Of a stretch of 64,000 bases of DNA, positions 52,466 to 61,240 are shown piece after piece (position 1 is the stretch's first letter; every line of letters begins with the position of its first letter). The stretch covers positions 930,001 to 994,000 of the forward strand of contig NZ_CP074102.1 in assembly GCF_018310535.1 (NCBI RefSeq), read 5' to 3'. The position numbers and the translations under genes are program-made. The notes under the pieces are model-generated. The model searched no databases. It was given only the letters and a program-made list of their open reading frames with translations, and was not told the origin of the DNA. The DNA comes from Streptomyces mirabilis (GTDB taxonomy: Bacteria > Actinomycetota > Actinomycetes > Streptomycetales > Streptomycetaceae).

Positions 52466-53241
52466 GCCAGTTCGACACCACTGCCCCGTACTACGCCGCC
52501 TACCGGCCCGGCATCCCGAAGGAAGCCGTCGAGCTGCTCGCTCAGCGGGTGGCCGGCAAGGAGCACCGGGCCCTGCTCGACCTCGGGTCCGGCACCGGGC
52601 AGGTCCCACTGGCCCTGGCCGGGGCGATGACGGAGATCGACGTCGTCGAGCAGGACGCGGGCATGCTCGCCGAGGCCGACAAGGCGCTCGCCGGGCTGCC
52701 GGTCACCGTCCGCCTGCACAACGCTCACGCCGAGGAGTTCACCCCGCCCGCCTCGTACCGGGCCGACGTCGTCACGGTCTGCCGCGCCTTTCACTGGATG
52801 AAGCAGGACGTGGTGCTGTCGCGTCTGGAGGGCATGACCACGCCGGACGCGACCGTCGCGGTCATGGGCGACGGAAGCCTGTGGACCGCGCGCACCGCGT
52901 GGACCGACGCCCTGCGCGCCCTGATCCAGGAGTACCTGGGAGAGGAGCGGCGGGCCGGGGTGGGCAAGAAGTACGCGGCGCACAACCGGCCGTACCGCGA
53001 GATCCTCGCCGAGTCCGCGTTCGGCCAGGTCGAGGAGCACACCGTCGCCGTCGAGCGGGAGTGGAGCACCGAGACGGTGATCGGCTACCTGTACTCGGCC
53101 TCCTTCGCCGCCCGGCCGCTGTTCGGCGAGCGGGTCGACGACTTCGAGCGCCGTGCCCGGGCTCTGCTCGACGAGCACGTCGCCGGCGGCGGCCTGATCG
53201 AGCACGCCTCCTTCCAGATCGTCCTCGGCCGGCGCGGCTGA
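52462..53241 (+). CDS. Class I SAM-dependent methyltransferase
   Basis: A 259-residue methyltransferase. The N-terminus MSQFDTTAPYYAAYRPGIPK is a common opening. Motif I is ALLDLGSGTGQVPLALAG (about 39-56), the acidic strand is TEIDVVEQDAGML, and FTPPASYRADVVTVCRAFHW is post motif I. O-, N- or C-methylation cannot be distinguished. It may modify the product of this cluster. Confidence 0.87.
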   Translation: MSQFDTTAPYYAAYRPGIPKEAVELLAQRVAGKEHRALLDLGSGTGQVPLALAGAMTEIDVVEQDAGMLAEADKALAGLPVTVRLHNAHAEEFTPPASYRADVVTVCRAFHWMKQDVVLSRLEGMTTPDATVAVMGDGSLWTARTAWTDALRALIQEYLGEERRAGVGKKYAAHNRPYREILAESAFGQVEEHTVAVEREWSTETVIGYLYSASFAARPLFGERVDDFERRARALLDEHVAGGGLIEHASFQIVLGRRG

Positions 53242-53324
53242 CCCGCTCCTCTCCATTCGCGCCGGGGCGGCCCCCCCCTTCCCGCCCCGGCCCCTTATCC
53301 CGTCCTTTTGGAAGGAGATCCACC

Positions 53325-54095
53325 ATGCCCAGTCCTGTGACGTGGAGCGACGGCGAGCGGCGCCGGTTCGTCGCTGACGGCGTCCTCATACGCCGTGGCC
53401 TGGTCCACGGCGCCGTCCTGTCCCGGGCCCGTGACCTCGTCGGCGGCTGGCTGGCCGAGGCGTACGACCCCGCGCGGCTCACCCCCTACACCGAACGCAG
53501 CTTCGCCCCCGAGCTGGAGGAGCACCCCGACCTCCTGGCCCTCTACCAGCGAAGCGGCCTGGCGGAGTTGGCCGGAGACCTGCTGCGGCCCGCGAGGCCC
53601 GCCCCGGTCACCCGGGCGCAGATCCAGATCCGGCTTCCGCACGGCGCGCAGCAGCCGGTGAAGCGGATGCATGTCGATGGCGTCTCCTGCCCCCACCTGG
53701 AACCGCGCGACCTGCCCACGTTCACCTTCATCGTCGGCGTCGTCCTGGACGGCAGCGCCACCGCGGACGCCGGCGCTCTGCACTACGTGCCCGGAGGGCA
53801 CCACCGCATGGCCGACTACTTCGCCACGGACTGGGTCCTGGGGCAGCCGGCCCAGACCCCCGACGACATCGACGCCCAGGACGGCACCCCCCTCACCGCC
53901 GAGCCCAGCGACGTGGTCGTGATGCACCACCTCGTCCCGCACCGAGTCGGCCTCAACACCAGCAGCACCCCGAGGGTGATGGCGTACTTCCGGGTCCAGC
54001 ACGCCCAGCACCCCGACCTCGCCCTGCGCGCCCTGTCGGAACCGTGGTTGGAGTACCCGGCGCTCGGCGCCCTCGCCCGCCCCGGAACCGCGTGA
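53325..54095 (+). CDS. Phytanoyl-CoA dioxygenase (PhyH) family oxygenase 1
   Basis: Non-haem iron/2-oxoglutarate oxygenase of 256 residues. The iron triad is H-x-D in KRMHVDGVSCPHL (about residue 112) and the distal His in VVMHHLVPHRVGLNT, whose Arg would bind 2-oxoglutarate. Also typical: AGALHYVPGGHHRM. It has a very strong ribosome site (GAAGGAGAT) after an 83-bp gap, so expression may be boosted here. It probably hydroxylates or desaturates a pathway intermediate. Confidence 0.82.
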   Translation: MPSPVTWSDGERRRFVADGVLIRRGLVHGAVLSRARDLVGGWLAEAYDPARLTPYTERSFAPELEEHPDLLALYQRSGLAELAGDLLRPARPAPVTRAQIQIRLPHGAQQPVKRMHVDGVSCPHLEPRDLPTFTFIVGVVLDGSATADAGALHYVPGGHHRMADYFATDWVLGQPAQTPDDIDAQDGTPLTAEPSDVVVMHHLVPHRVGLNTSSTPRVMAYFRVQHAQHPDLALRALSEPWLEYPALGALARPGTA

Positions 54096-54109
54096 GAAAG
54101 GGGAGCACC

Positions 54110-54763
54110 GTGGACATCCTCACCCCCGCCCAGCTCCCCGACGCGGCCCGGCTCCTGGCCGCCGGGCAGATGGTCGCCGTACCCACCCCCCGCTGGTACA
54201 TGCTGTGTGCCCACGCCGACGACCCCGCCGCCACGAACGCGGTCTTCCGCGCCAAGCAGCGCCCCACCGCCAAGCCGCTGCTGCTCCTGCTCGACTCCCC
54301 AGCCACGGCCGAGACCCTGTTCAACCTGAGCAGCGACGCTCGCCTGCTGACCGGCGGCCTATGGCCGGGGGACCTCGCACTGCGTCTCCCGTGGAAGCCC
54401 GCCGTGGAGCCCGTCGCGGCGGTCGGCTCCCCTGCGCTCGTCGGATGCCCCGACGGAATCCTGGGCCAACTGGTCGCCCTGGCCGGCGAACCGCTGGCCG
54501 CCGCCGTGTGCAGCATCTCCACCCCCGCCGCCGGCGAGAAGGACCACCCGGCGCTCACTGCCGGCCAGGTCGCCGCCTTTGAGCGGACCACGGGGGCCGG
54601 GATCGGCGCGGTCGTCGACGGCGGTATCTGCCCGTACGGCCGGCACATGACCATCGTCGACTGCCCCGCGGACGCCGCCGCCCGCCTGGAGCGGGAGGGC
54701 ACCGTCCACGCCCGCGCCGTCGAAGCCGCTCTCATCCCGGCAGGAGGACCGCATGTGGGCTGA
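54110..54763 (+). CDS. Sua5/YciO/YrdC-family protein
   Basis: A 217-residue protein of the YrdC fold. Housekeeping members make threonylcarbamoyl-AMP from threonine, bicarbonate and ATP for tRNA modification. The KxR motif is in NAVFRAKQRPTAKPLLLLL (about 44-62), and the GGLWPGDLALRLPWKP region and ALAGEPLAAAVCSISTPAAG contain the expected nucleotide-binding strands; the SxN motif is less clear. An extra copy inside a biosynthetic run suggests carbamoyl-adenylate chemistry for a small molecule, as in carbamoylated antibiotics. GTG has AAAGGGGAG upstream. Confidence 0.75.
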   Translation: MDILTPAQLPDAARLLAAGQMVAVPTPRWYMLCAHADDPAATNAVFRAKQRPTAKPLLLLLDSPATAETLFNLSSDARLLTGGLWPGDLALRLPWKPAVEPVAAVGSPALVGCPDGILGQLVALAGEPLAAAVCSISTPAAGEKDHPALTAGQVAAFERTTGAGIGAVVDGGICPYGRHMTIVDCPADAAARLEREGTVHARAVEAALIPAGGPHVG

Positions 54764-56870
54764 CCTCGCCCGCCGCACGAACCGCCTGGTGCCCGACGCG
54801 TCGGTGGCCGCCGTCGCCGACGCGCTCGACTACCTCTGTCTCGCCCAGCTCTACCTGCGCGACAACCCCCTCCTGGCCCGGCCTCTGTCCCCGGCCGACG
54901 TCAAGACGCGACCGGCCGGCCACTGGGGAGTTTGCCCGCCCGTCAACCGGATGCTCGCTGCCCTGGGCCCGCTCCAGGCGGCCGTCCCCGACGGCTACGA
55001 GCTGCACGTCCTGCACGGCGCCGGGCACGCCGGCCCCTCCGCCCTCGCCCATGCCTACCTCATCGGCCGACTCGGTCACGCCCACCCCCACTTGCGCCAG
55101 GACGCGGCCGGACTGCGCGAACTCGTCGCGGGCTTCCCCCGGGCCGACATCGGCGGGGAGATCACCCCGATGATCCCCGGCCACCTGCACACCGGAGGCC
55201 AGCTCGGCCCCGCCCTCGCGATCGGGCAGGGCACCGTCCTCGACGCGCCCCACCGGCTGTCCGTGGTCCTGATCGGCGACGGCGAGTGCGAGACCGGGAC
55301 GACCGCCGCCTCCTGGCTCGCCACCCGCGCCCTGCACGGCACGGGCGACCACGGCACCGTTCTCCCCGTCGTCCTGCTCAACGGAATGCGCATGGGCGGC
55401 AAGAGCCTGCTGTCCACCCTGAGCCGCGCCGAACTCACCGCCTATTTCGCCGGCCTTGGGCACCGGCCCGTCTACAGCGACGGTCTCGACACCGGCCAGC
55501 TCCGCCAGGCGGTGGCCGAAGCGCTCGGCGCCGCCCAGCCCCTGGGCATTCCGGGACCGTCGAGCGTCCTGGTCCTCACCCTCGACAAGGGCCACGGCGC
55601 CCCCGCCCACCTCGCCGGCACCCCGGCGGTCCACAAGACGCCGCTGCGCGACCCGGCCGATGTGCCCGCCGAGTTCGACGCGCTCGCCGACTGGCTGGCC
55701 TCCTACCAGCCCACCCAGCTCCTCACCTCCAGCGGCCGGCCCCGGCCGCACCTGCTGCCCGCGCTCCCGCTGCCCCGCCCCGAGCCCGACGGCCTCCCGG
55801 CACCGCGCGGCTGCGTCGCCGCCTCCGCCCAGGTCGCCAGCCGCGCCGCCGGGCGCCCGTTCTCGCAGGTGGTTCCCGAGGTCCTGCGGGCCCGCGCCGA
55901 GCAGGGACCGTTCCGCGTGTTCAGCCCCGACGAGCTGGCCTCCAACCGCCTCGACCTCACCGACGAGGACGGACGCCCGGTGCCGTGGACGGTGGAAGTG
56001 CTCAGCGAGGAGTTGTGCCACGCCTGGGCCCAGGGCTACACGGAGACCGGCCGGCACGCACTCGTCGCCACCTACGAGGCGTTCGCGCCGATCACCCTCA
56101 GCCTCGTCCAGCAGCAGCTCAAGCACCGGTCCGTGCGTCGGCACGCCGGGCTCGCCCCGCTGCCCAGCCTGGTCTACCTCCTGACCGGCCTGAGCTGGCA
56201 CAACACCCTCACCCACCAAAACCCCAGCCTCACCTCGGCGCTCCTGGCCGGCGGCGACCCCACGCTTCACGTCCTCACCCCCGCCGACCCCGCGCGCACC
56301 GCCGCCGCCCTCACCTTCGCCCTACGCAAACTCGGCCGGTGCACGCTCGTCGTCGCCGGCAAGCACACGAGCGTCCACCACCCGCTGGACACCCTCGACG
56401 AGGAACTGCGGCACGGCATCGCGATCTGGCCCAACCTGACCCACCCCGGCCCCGGGGAACCCGACCTGATCCTCGTCTCCGTCGGCGACCTGCCCGCCGA
56501 GGCCCTGACCACCCTCGCCCAGCGGCTCCGCGCCGAACGCCCCGGCCTGCGCCTGCGGTACGTCCACGTCCACGACCTCACGGCCCTCGCCGAGGACGGC
56601 ACCCGCCCCCTCGCCCTCGCCCCGGACGCGTTCGCCCGCCACTTCGGCACCCGGGCGCCGATCGTCCTGGCCACCAGCGGGCACCCGGCCGACATCCACG
56701 CCCTCCTCGGCCGCCGTCACCCCGGGCCCCGGCTCACCGTACTCGGCTACCGCGACCCCGGCCGCCCCGTCTCCCAAGCCCGCCTCCGACAGCTCTGCGG
56801 CCTCGACGACGCCAGCCTGTGGCAGCTCGCCACCACCCTCACCGACACCCCGAAGGAGATACCGGCATGA
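54753..56870 (+). CDS. Divergent phosphoketolase-like TPP enzyme
   Basis: A 705-residue protein aligned along its length with xylulose-5-P/fructose-6-P phosphoketolase (about 790 residues). Shared blocks: WGVCPPVNRMLAAL, LHGAGHAGPSALAHAYL, VVLIGDGECETGTTAASWL (TPP/Mg site), YEAFAPI and TGLSWHNTLTHQNPSL. Several family residues differ: the SIHEGGELG block reads HLHTGGQLG, the His after ETGxxAxSW is Leu, and HLNGYKIANPT reads LLNGMRMGGKS. The altered pocket implies a non-standard acceptor or donor. The start overlaps the Sua5 stop. Confidence 0.8.
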   Translation: MWADLARRTNRLVPDASVAAVADALDYLCLAQLYLRDNPLLARPLSPADVKTRPAGHWGVCPPVNRMLAALGPLQAAVPDGYELHVLHGAGHAGPSALAHAYLIGRLGHAHPHLRQDAAGLRELVAGFPRADIGGEITPMIPGHLHTGGQLGPALAIGQGTVLDAPHRLSVVLIGDGECETGTTAASWLATRALHGTGDHGTVLPVVLLNGMRMGGKSLLSTLSRAELTAYFAGLGHRPVYSDGLDTGQLRQAVAEALGAAQPLGIPGPSSVLVLTLDKGHGAPAHLAGTPAVHKTPLRDPADVPAEFDALADWLASYQPTQLLTSSGRPRPHLLPALPLPRPEPDGLPAPRGCVAASAQVASRAAGRPFSQVVPEVLRARAEQGPFRVFSPDELASNRLDLTDEDGRPVPWTVEVLSEELCHAWAQGYTETGRHALVATYEAFAPITLSLVQQQLKHRSVRRHAGLAPLPSLVYLLTGLSWHNTLTHQNPSLTSALLAGGDPTLHVLTPADPARTAAALTFALRKLGRCTLVVAGKHTSVHHPLDTLDEELRHGIAIWPNLTHPGPGEPDLILVSVGDLPAEALTTLAQRLRAERPGLRLRYVHVHDLTALAEDGTRPLALAPDAFARHFGTRAPIVLATSGHPADIHALLGRRHPGPRLTVLGYRDPGRPVSQARLRQLCGLDDASLWQLATTLTDTPKEIPA

Positions 56871-57727
56871 GCACCCCGCTCCCACCCGTCGCCCCCGCCG
56901 CCGCCGTCATCGACAACTTCGAACGCGACGGGTACGCGGTCATCCGCGACGCGATCACCCCCGCCCTGCGCGACCAGCTCCTGACCGCCGCCGAGAAGCT
57001 ACTAGCCAGCGACATCACCCAGGGCCGCGACCGAGGAGGCGACGGCAAGGACGGCTTCCGCGGATGCCTCAACCTCGACCCCGCGTTCCTCCCGCTCCTC
57101 GCCAACCCGTCCGTCCTGCCCACCGTCGTCCAGCTCCTCAGCCCGAACATCCACCTGCTGTCCGCCCACCTCATCGCCTTGCCCAGCGGCCCGCCCCGCA
57201 CCATCCGCATCCCCGGACGCCACGGCTGGCACCGCGACATGTACGGCGTCACCGCCGACCTCGGCTTCCCCCACACCCCCCGCATGGCCATCAAGGCTGC
57301 CCACTACCTCACCCCCGTCACCCCCGACTGCGGGCTGACCATGTTCCTCCCCGGCAGCCACCGCCTCACCGAAGAACCAGTCGTCCCCGCCGGCGCCATC
57401 GACCCACCCGGCGCCATCACCCCCAACATCACCGGAACCGACGCAGTCCTCTTCGAGAACCGCACCTGGCACACCGGAGGCATCAACCTCTCCGGCCGAC
57501 TCCGCATCGCCCTGATGCTCCAGTACGGATACCGCTGGCTCCACCCCGTCGACGACCCTGCCACCAACCTCCGGAAAGACTCCGCTCTCACCCCCATCGA
57601 GCAGCAGCTCCTCGGCCTGCCCGACCGCCACCCGGACGGATCCCTCGCCAAGGGCAGCGGAGCCGCCCCCATCCGCTCGTGGTGGGAGACCGGCCCGTGG
57701 ACCCCCCTGTCGGCCAAGAAGCGCTAG
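56867..57727 (+). CDS. Phytanoyl-CoA dioxygenase (PhyH) family oxygenase 2
   Basis: Second iron/2-oxoglutarate oxygenase, 286 residues. H-x-D is in RHGWHRDMYGVTADLGFPHT (about 121-123), and the distal His is in LFENRTWHTGGINLSGRLR (about 203). CGLTMFLPGSHRLTEEP is the conserved strand pair. It is more similar to true PhyH enzymes than the first copy. Start ATG overlaps the phosphoketolase stop (ATGA). It likely performs a distinct oxidation in the same pathway. Confidence 0.85.
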   Translation: MSTPLPPVAPAAAVIDNFERDGYAVIRDAITPALRDQLLTAAEKLLASDITQGRDRGGDGKDGFRGCLNLDPAFLPLLANPSVLPTVVQLLSPNIHLLSAHLIALPSGPPRTIRIPGRHGWHRDMYGVTADLGFPHTPRMAIKAAHYLTPVTPDCGLTMFLPGSHRLTEEPVVPAGAIDPPGAITPNITGTDAVLFENRTWHTGGINLSGRLRIALMLQYGYRWLHPVDDPATNLRKDSALTPIEQQLLGLPDRHPDGSLAKGSGAAPIRSWWETGPWTPLSAKKR

Positions 57728-57918
57728 CCGAGATGATCGCCGTCGCCGAAAAAGCCGGAGAATCCGCCCTCGGCGGGCTCACGCTCCACCGGATCGCCGC
57801 CGACGGCACCACCGCCCCATGGCCACCGAACACCGGCCTCGACGCCACGCATCCTCTCGGCGTCCACCTCACCCACCGACTCCTTCACGGCGCCCCCCGC
57901 CGTTCAAACCCCCGCTAG
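57697..57918 (+). CDS. Small protein overlapping the second PhyH gene (73 aa)
   Basis: A frame from GTG 57697 (or ATG 57733) encodes EALAEMIAVAEKAGESALGG then LTLHRIAADG and ends GAPRRSNPR. It overlaps the end of the PhyH gene by 31 bp in another frame. Codon bias is normal and no family is recognised. It might be a small accessory protein. Confidence 0.4.
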   Translation: MDPPVGQEALAEMIAVAEKAGESALGGLTLHRIAADGTTAPWPPNTGLDATHPLGVHLTHRLLHGAPRRSNPR

Positions 57919-57983
57919 AACCACAACCACGGGTACGCCACAATGACCCCACCGGTACGAGCACCACGAGGGAGCACAACATC

Positions 57984-58499
57984 GTGAGCGAGCCGACCGC
58001 CATCCTGCTCATCGGGATCACCGGCTCCGGCAAAACCCACCTCGCCCAGGCCCTCGCGGACCACGGCCTCGTCCGACTCAGCGTGGACGAGGAGGTCCAC
58101 CGTCTCCACGGGCGGTACGGCGTCGATTACCCCGAACACGGGTACTTCGAGCGTGAGGCCCCCGCGGTCGAAACCGTACGCGCGCAGCTCACGGAGCACC
58201 TGCTCGTCGGCCACTCCGTCGTCCTCGACCACGGCCTGTGGCGTCGCTCCGATCGCGACGAGTGGAAGAAGACAGTCCGCGCCGCGGGCGGACGCCCGCT
58301 GATCGTCTACCTGCCGGCGTCCAAGGAGGAACTTCTGCGGCGCCTCGCCGCACGCAACCAGCGCCAGGACGCCAACGCGCTCGCCGTCACCCCCGAAGCC
58401 CTGGACGACTTCTTCGCCCGCTTCGAGCCCCCGGCCGAGGACGAGGACGCCACGGAGTACCACGGCGACATCGACGCGGTCTACTCGATGACGCAGTGA
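57984..58499 (+). CDS. P-loop ATP-binding kinase-like protein (171 aa)
   Basis: Small-molecule kinase-type P-loop protein. Walker A is LIGITGSGKTHLAQAL (about residues 9-24). VRLSVDEEVHRLHGRYGVDY and SVVLDHGLWRRSDRDEWKKT form the acceptor side, and RRLAARNQRQDANALAVTPE is the lid. It resembles the predicted kinase/AAA_33 proteins related to antibiotic phosphotransferases. GTG start has GAGGGAG upstream. It may supply the phosphorylated intermediate of this run or act independently. Confidence 0.78.
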   Translation: MSEPTAILLIGITGSGKTHLAQALADHGLVRLSVDEEVHRLHGRYGVDYPEHGYFEREAPAVETVRAQLTEHLLVGHSVVLDHGLWRRSDRDEWKKTVRAAGGRPLIVYLPASKEELLRRLAARNQRQDANALAVTPEALDDFFARFEPPAEDEDATEYHGDIDAVYSMTQ

Positions 58500-58607
58500 G
58501 ACCCGCACGCGACGCCGGCCGACTGGGAGACAGGAAGCCCCTGCTCGGCTTGGCGCGGGGGAACTGGTCCGATTCTCGGTGCCGCTGCTCTGCTGGACCC
58601 CCGGCCC

Positions 58608-60035
58608 TCAACTCGACGCGCCTGAGGCAACAGCCCGAAGCAGCGGCGTCAGCTCCTCCGCCAAGGCGAGGAGGACACGGTCTGCGTACGCCGGTCCGAT
58701 GATCTGGACGCCGATCGGCAGCCCCTCCTCGGTCGTGGTCACCGGTATGACCAGGCTGGGCAGGCCAACGTGGCTGGTGAGGTTGGCCCACCCGGTCTGG
58801 TCGAAGAAGCTGCGCTCCGTGCCGTCGACTGTGAGCGAACGGCTGCCAGCGGGGATCGCGGGGGTGGGGGCGGCTGGCGTGAGGAGGACGTCGTGCTCCG
58901 TGAAGAACTGCTGCCAGGTCTGTCGGAGCCTGGCTCGGTCTTCGTCCGCACGGAGCCAGGTGCGATGGGTCTGGGTCCGGTGGCGGAGGAATGCCGCGCG
59001 GGGGCTGGCGTCGTCGTCCCGTAGTGCTCGTGCGGCGGCGAGTTCCTCGGCTGCGGCTTCGTCGCCGGCGGTGGCCGTCGCGGTGGCGTGCAGGAGCTGC
59101 TCGAACAGGCGCGTGGAGTCACCGAAGTGCACGGGGCCTGTGGAACGGCGGACCAGGGCCCCGGTCCTTGACAGCGTCTGCTCGACGGCGGCCAGGGCCC
59201 GTGCGGTCGCCTGGTCGACGGGGCAGCTCGGGTCCTCAGCCCAGATCGCGACGCGCAGCTGGTCGATGCTCTTGCTCGGCGTCGGCAGTTCCACGCGCCA
59301 GGGTGTGTTCTCGCTCGGCGACGGTGTGGTCAGCGCGGCAAGCAGCAGGTCGAGGTCTCGGGGGTGGCGGGCCAGGGGTCCGGGCGTGACCATGTCGCTG
59401 CTGGTGAGCCAGCCCGGCAGCCTGGGGATATGGCCGCGGGCCGGGACGAGCCCGTGCGTGGGCCGAAGGCCGTACACCCCGCAGTAGTGGGCCGGCAGGC
59501 GGAGTGAGCCTGCGAGGTCGCTGCCGAGGTCGGCGGGCGTGAGGTGGGCGGCGACCGCTGCGGCGGGTCCGCCGGAGGAGCCGCCGACTGTGCGGGCTGG
59601 GTCGTGCGGGTTGAGTGTGGGGCCGAAGAGGGCGTTGTCGGTGTGGAGGTCCTGGCAGTAGGCGGGGGTGTTGGTCTTGCCCATGATCACCGCGCCTTGG
59701 TGGCGGAGTCGTGCGACCGCGTCGGCGTCCCGCCCGGGGATGTGGTCCTTCAGGTCGTCGGCTCCGCTGGTGGTGCGCAGGCCGGCCGTTTCGAAGCTGT
59801 CCTTGATGGTGAGCGGGAGGCCATCAAGGATTCCAGTATTCTCGCCGCGGGCTCGGCGTTCGTCAGCCGCGTGGGCGGCTTGCCAGGCCGCGTCGTCGCG
59901 GGTGATGACGGCGTTGACGGTGCTGCCGTCGATCCGGTCGAGGTGGAGATCGAGCAGTTCGCGGCTGGAGATCTCGCGGCGGTCCAGGGCGCGGAGCTGG
60001 ACGTGCGCGGGCTGGCGGGTCAGGTCGGTCGTCAT
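58608..60035 (-). CDS. Amidase (amidase-signature family)
   Basis: Ser-Ser-Lys amidase of 475 residues. The catalytic Lys is in DGLPLTIKDSFETAG (about residue 76). The glycine/serine motif is RTVGGSSGGPAAAVAAH, and the nucleophile Ser is in DLGSDLAGSLRLPAHYCGV. GLRPTHGLVPARG and a C-terminal GLPIGVQIIGP complete the family. Substrate unknown. It closes a four-gene reverse operon, its ATG overlapping the stop of the membrane protein gene (ATGA). Confidence 0.92.
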   Translation of the reverse strand: MTTDLTRQPAHVQLRALDRREISSRELLDLHLDRIDGSTVNAVITRDDAAWQAAHAADERRARGENTGILDGLPLTIKDSFETAGLRTTSGADDLKDHIPGRDADAVARLRHQGAVIMGKTNTPAYCQDLHTDNALFGPTLNPHDPARTVGGSSGGPAAAVAAHLTPADLGSDLAGSLRLPAHYCGVYGLRPTHGLVPARGHIPRLPGWLTSSDMVTPGPLARHPRDLDLLLAALTTPSPSENTPWRVELPTPSKSIDQLRVAIWAEDPSCPVDQATARALAAVEQTLSRTGALVRRSTGPVHFGDSTRLFEQLLHATATATAGDEAAAEELAAARALRDDDASPRAAFLRHRTQTHRTWLRADEDRARLRQTWQQFFTEHDVLLTPAAPTPAIPAGSRSLTVDGTERSFFDQTGWANLTSHVGLPSLVIPVTTTEEGLPIGVQIIGPAYADRVLLALAEELTPLLRAVASGASS

Positions 60036-61240
60036 GCGCAGGCTCGCTCGGTGTGGGGGGTGCGGGCTGGTTCGTGGGGAAGGTGTCGGGCGACGGCGAG
60101 GAGTGCGGCGATCTCATCCAGGGGCCCACTGGTCTGGCGGTCGGCGTCGGCGAAGTCGGTGAGCTGGTCGGGGTCGGGACGTTCGCCTGCGGCGCGGGCA
60201 GCGATGCCGGCGACGATTTGGTCGGCGGTGACAGCGGCGTTCAGCTCTTCGCCATGGAGCCCTTCCGCCCGGTGATGGGCTTCGCTGCTCTCGCGCACCC
60301 TTGTGTCGAGGTACGGGCGGATCACGAAGCGGCCGTCACGGATCTCAACCACGCGCCGGTAGAGCTTGATCCCGATGCCGCGGAAGCGACGTCGCTGGTC
60401 GGGGTCGGCCCGGTCGATCGGCAGGGCGATCTCGGGCACCTCGCTGTAGAAGGCCAGCCACAGGGGGCACAGGCCACGGTAGCTGCGGTGCTGCTTGATC
60501 CGGTGCTGGACGCTGCGGGCCTGGTCACTGACCGTGGGCACCAGCCAGCCGATGAGGGTGAGCATGGCGCCGACGTCGCCGCAGGTCCAGGCGAAGCTCT
60601 CCCACTGTGCCAGGGACCTGTCGAAGGCGCCCGCGATGACGTCGCCGATCCGGACGGCGCTGTATCCGAGGGTGATGGTGGCGCCCAGGGCGACGACCCG
60701 CAGGCCGATGCGGACGGAGGCGCGGCTGCTACGTCGGGCGAGTCGCCAGCAGGCCCGGACGAGGAACAGCTCTCCGAGGGTGTAGGCGGTGACGTACAGG
60801 GTGAGGTACGCCGCGTACAGGTTGTCGTGGGCGTAGTACAGCGTGAAGTCGATCGGTCTGGGGGCGCTGGGTGTCAGCAAGGCGAACAGCACCAGCAGCC
60901 CCGCGATCACCCCGAGGCCCACGCTGAGCCACGTCCGCGCCCTCTTGCGGGCGACCTCGGGAGGCGAGCCCCAGTAGGTGAGAACCACCTGCTGGCAGGC
61001 GATCAGCGCGACCACACATCCCATTGCCAGCGGCACGGAGAGGTTCACGGTGCCCAGCACTCGGTCGAGGTACTTCCACATCGGGGTGATGGAAAACAGG
61101 AACGACAGGCCCGACAGCAGAAAGACGGCGGCCAGGGCGGTGGAGGCGGGGTCGCGTCGCCGGGCGGGGACATCCCGCAGGAGGCACAGGAATCCCAGTG
61201 CGGCGACGACGAGGCTGATGGGGTGGAGCAGGTCCTTCAC
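60032..61240 (-). CDS. MAB_1171c-like seven-helix membrane protein
   Basis: A 402-residue protein. The N-terminal ~230 residues contain seven hydrophobic helices (LVVAALGFLCLLRDV, ALAAVFLLSGLSFLFSI, AGLLVLFALLTPSAP, and others), and the C-terminal part is cytoplasmic (GLCPLWLAFYSEVPEIALPI, RRFRGIGIKLYRRVVEIRDG). I recall this combination as the MAB_1171c putative transporter family, typically next to ImmA/IrrE and XRE genes. GTG 61240 overlaps the ImmA stop. Actual transport has not been shown for the family to my knowledge. Confidence 0.72.
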   Translation of the reverse strand: MKDLLHPISLVVAALGFLCLLRDVPARRRDPASTALAAVFLLSGLSFLFSITPMWKYLDRVLGTVNLSVPLAMGCVVALIACQQVVLTYWGSPPEVARKRARTWLSVGLGVIAGLLVLFALLTPSAPRPIDFTLYYAHDNLYAAYLTLYVTAYTLGELFLVRACWRLARRSSRASVRIGLRVVALGATITLGYSAVRIGDVIAGAFDRSLAQWESFAWTCGDVGAMLTLIGWLVPTVSDQARSVQHRIKQHRSYRGLCPLWLAFYSEVPEIALPIDRADPDQRRRFRGIGIKLYRRVVEIRDGRFVIRPYLDTRVRESSEAHHRAEGLHGEELNAAVTADQIVAGIAARAAGERPDPDQLTDFADADRQTSGPLDEIAALLAVARHLPHEPARTPHTERACA

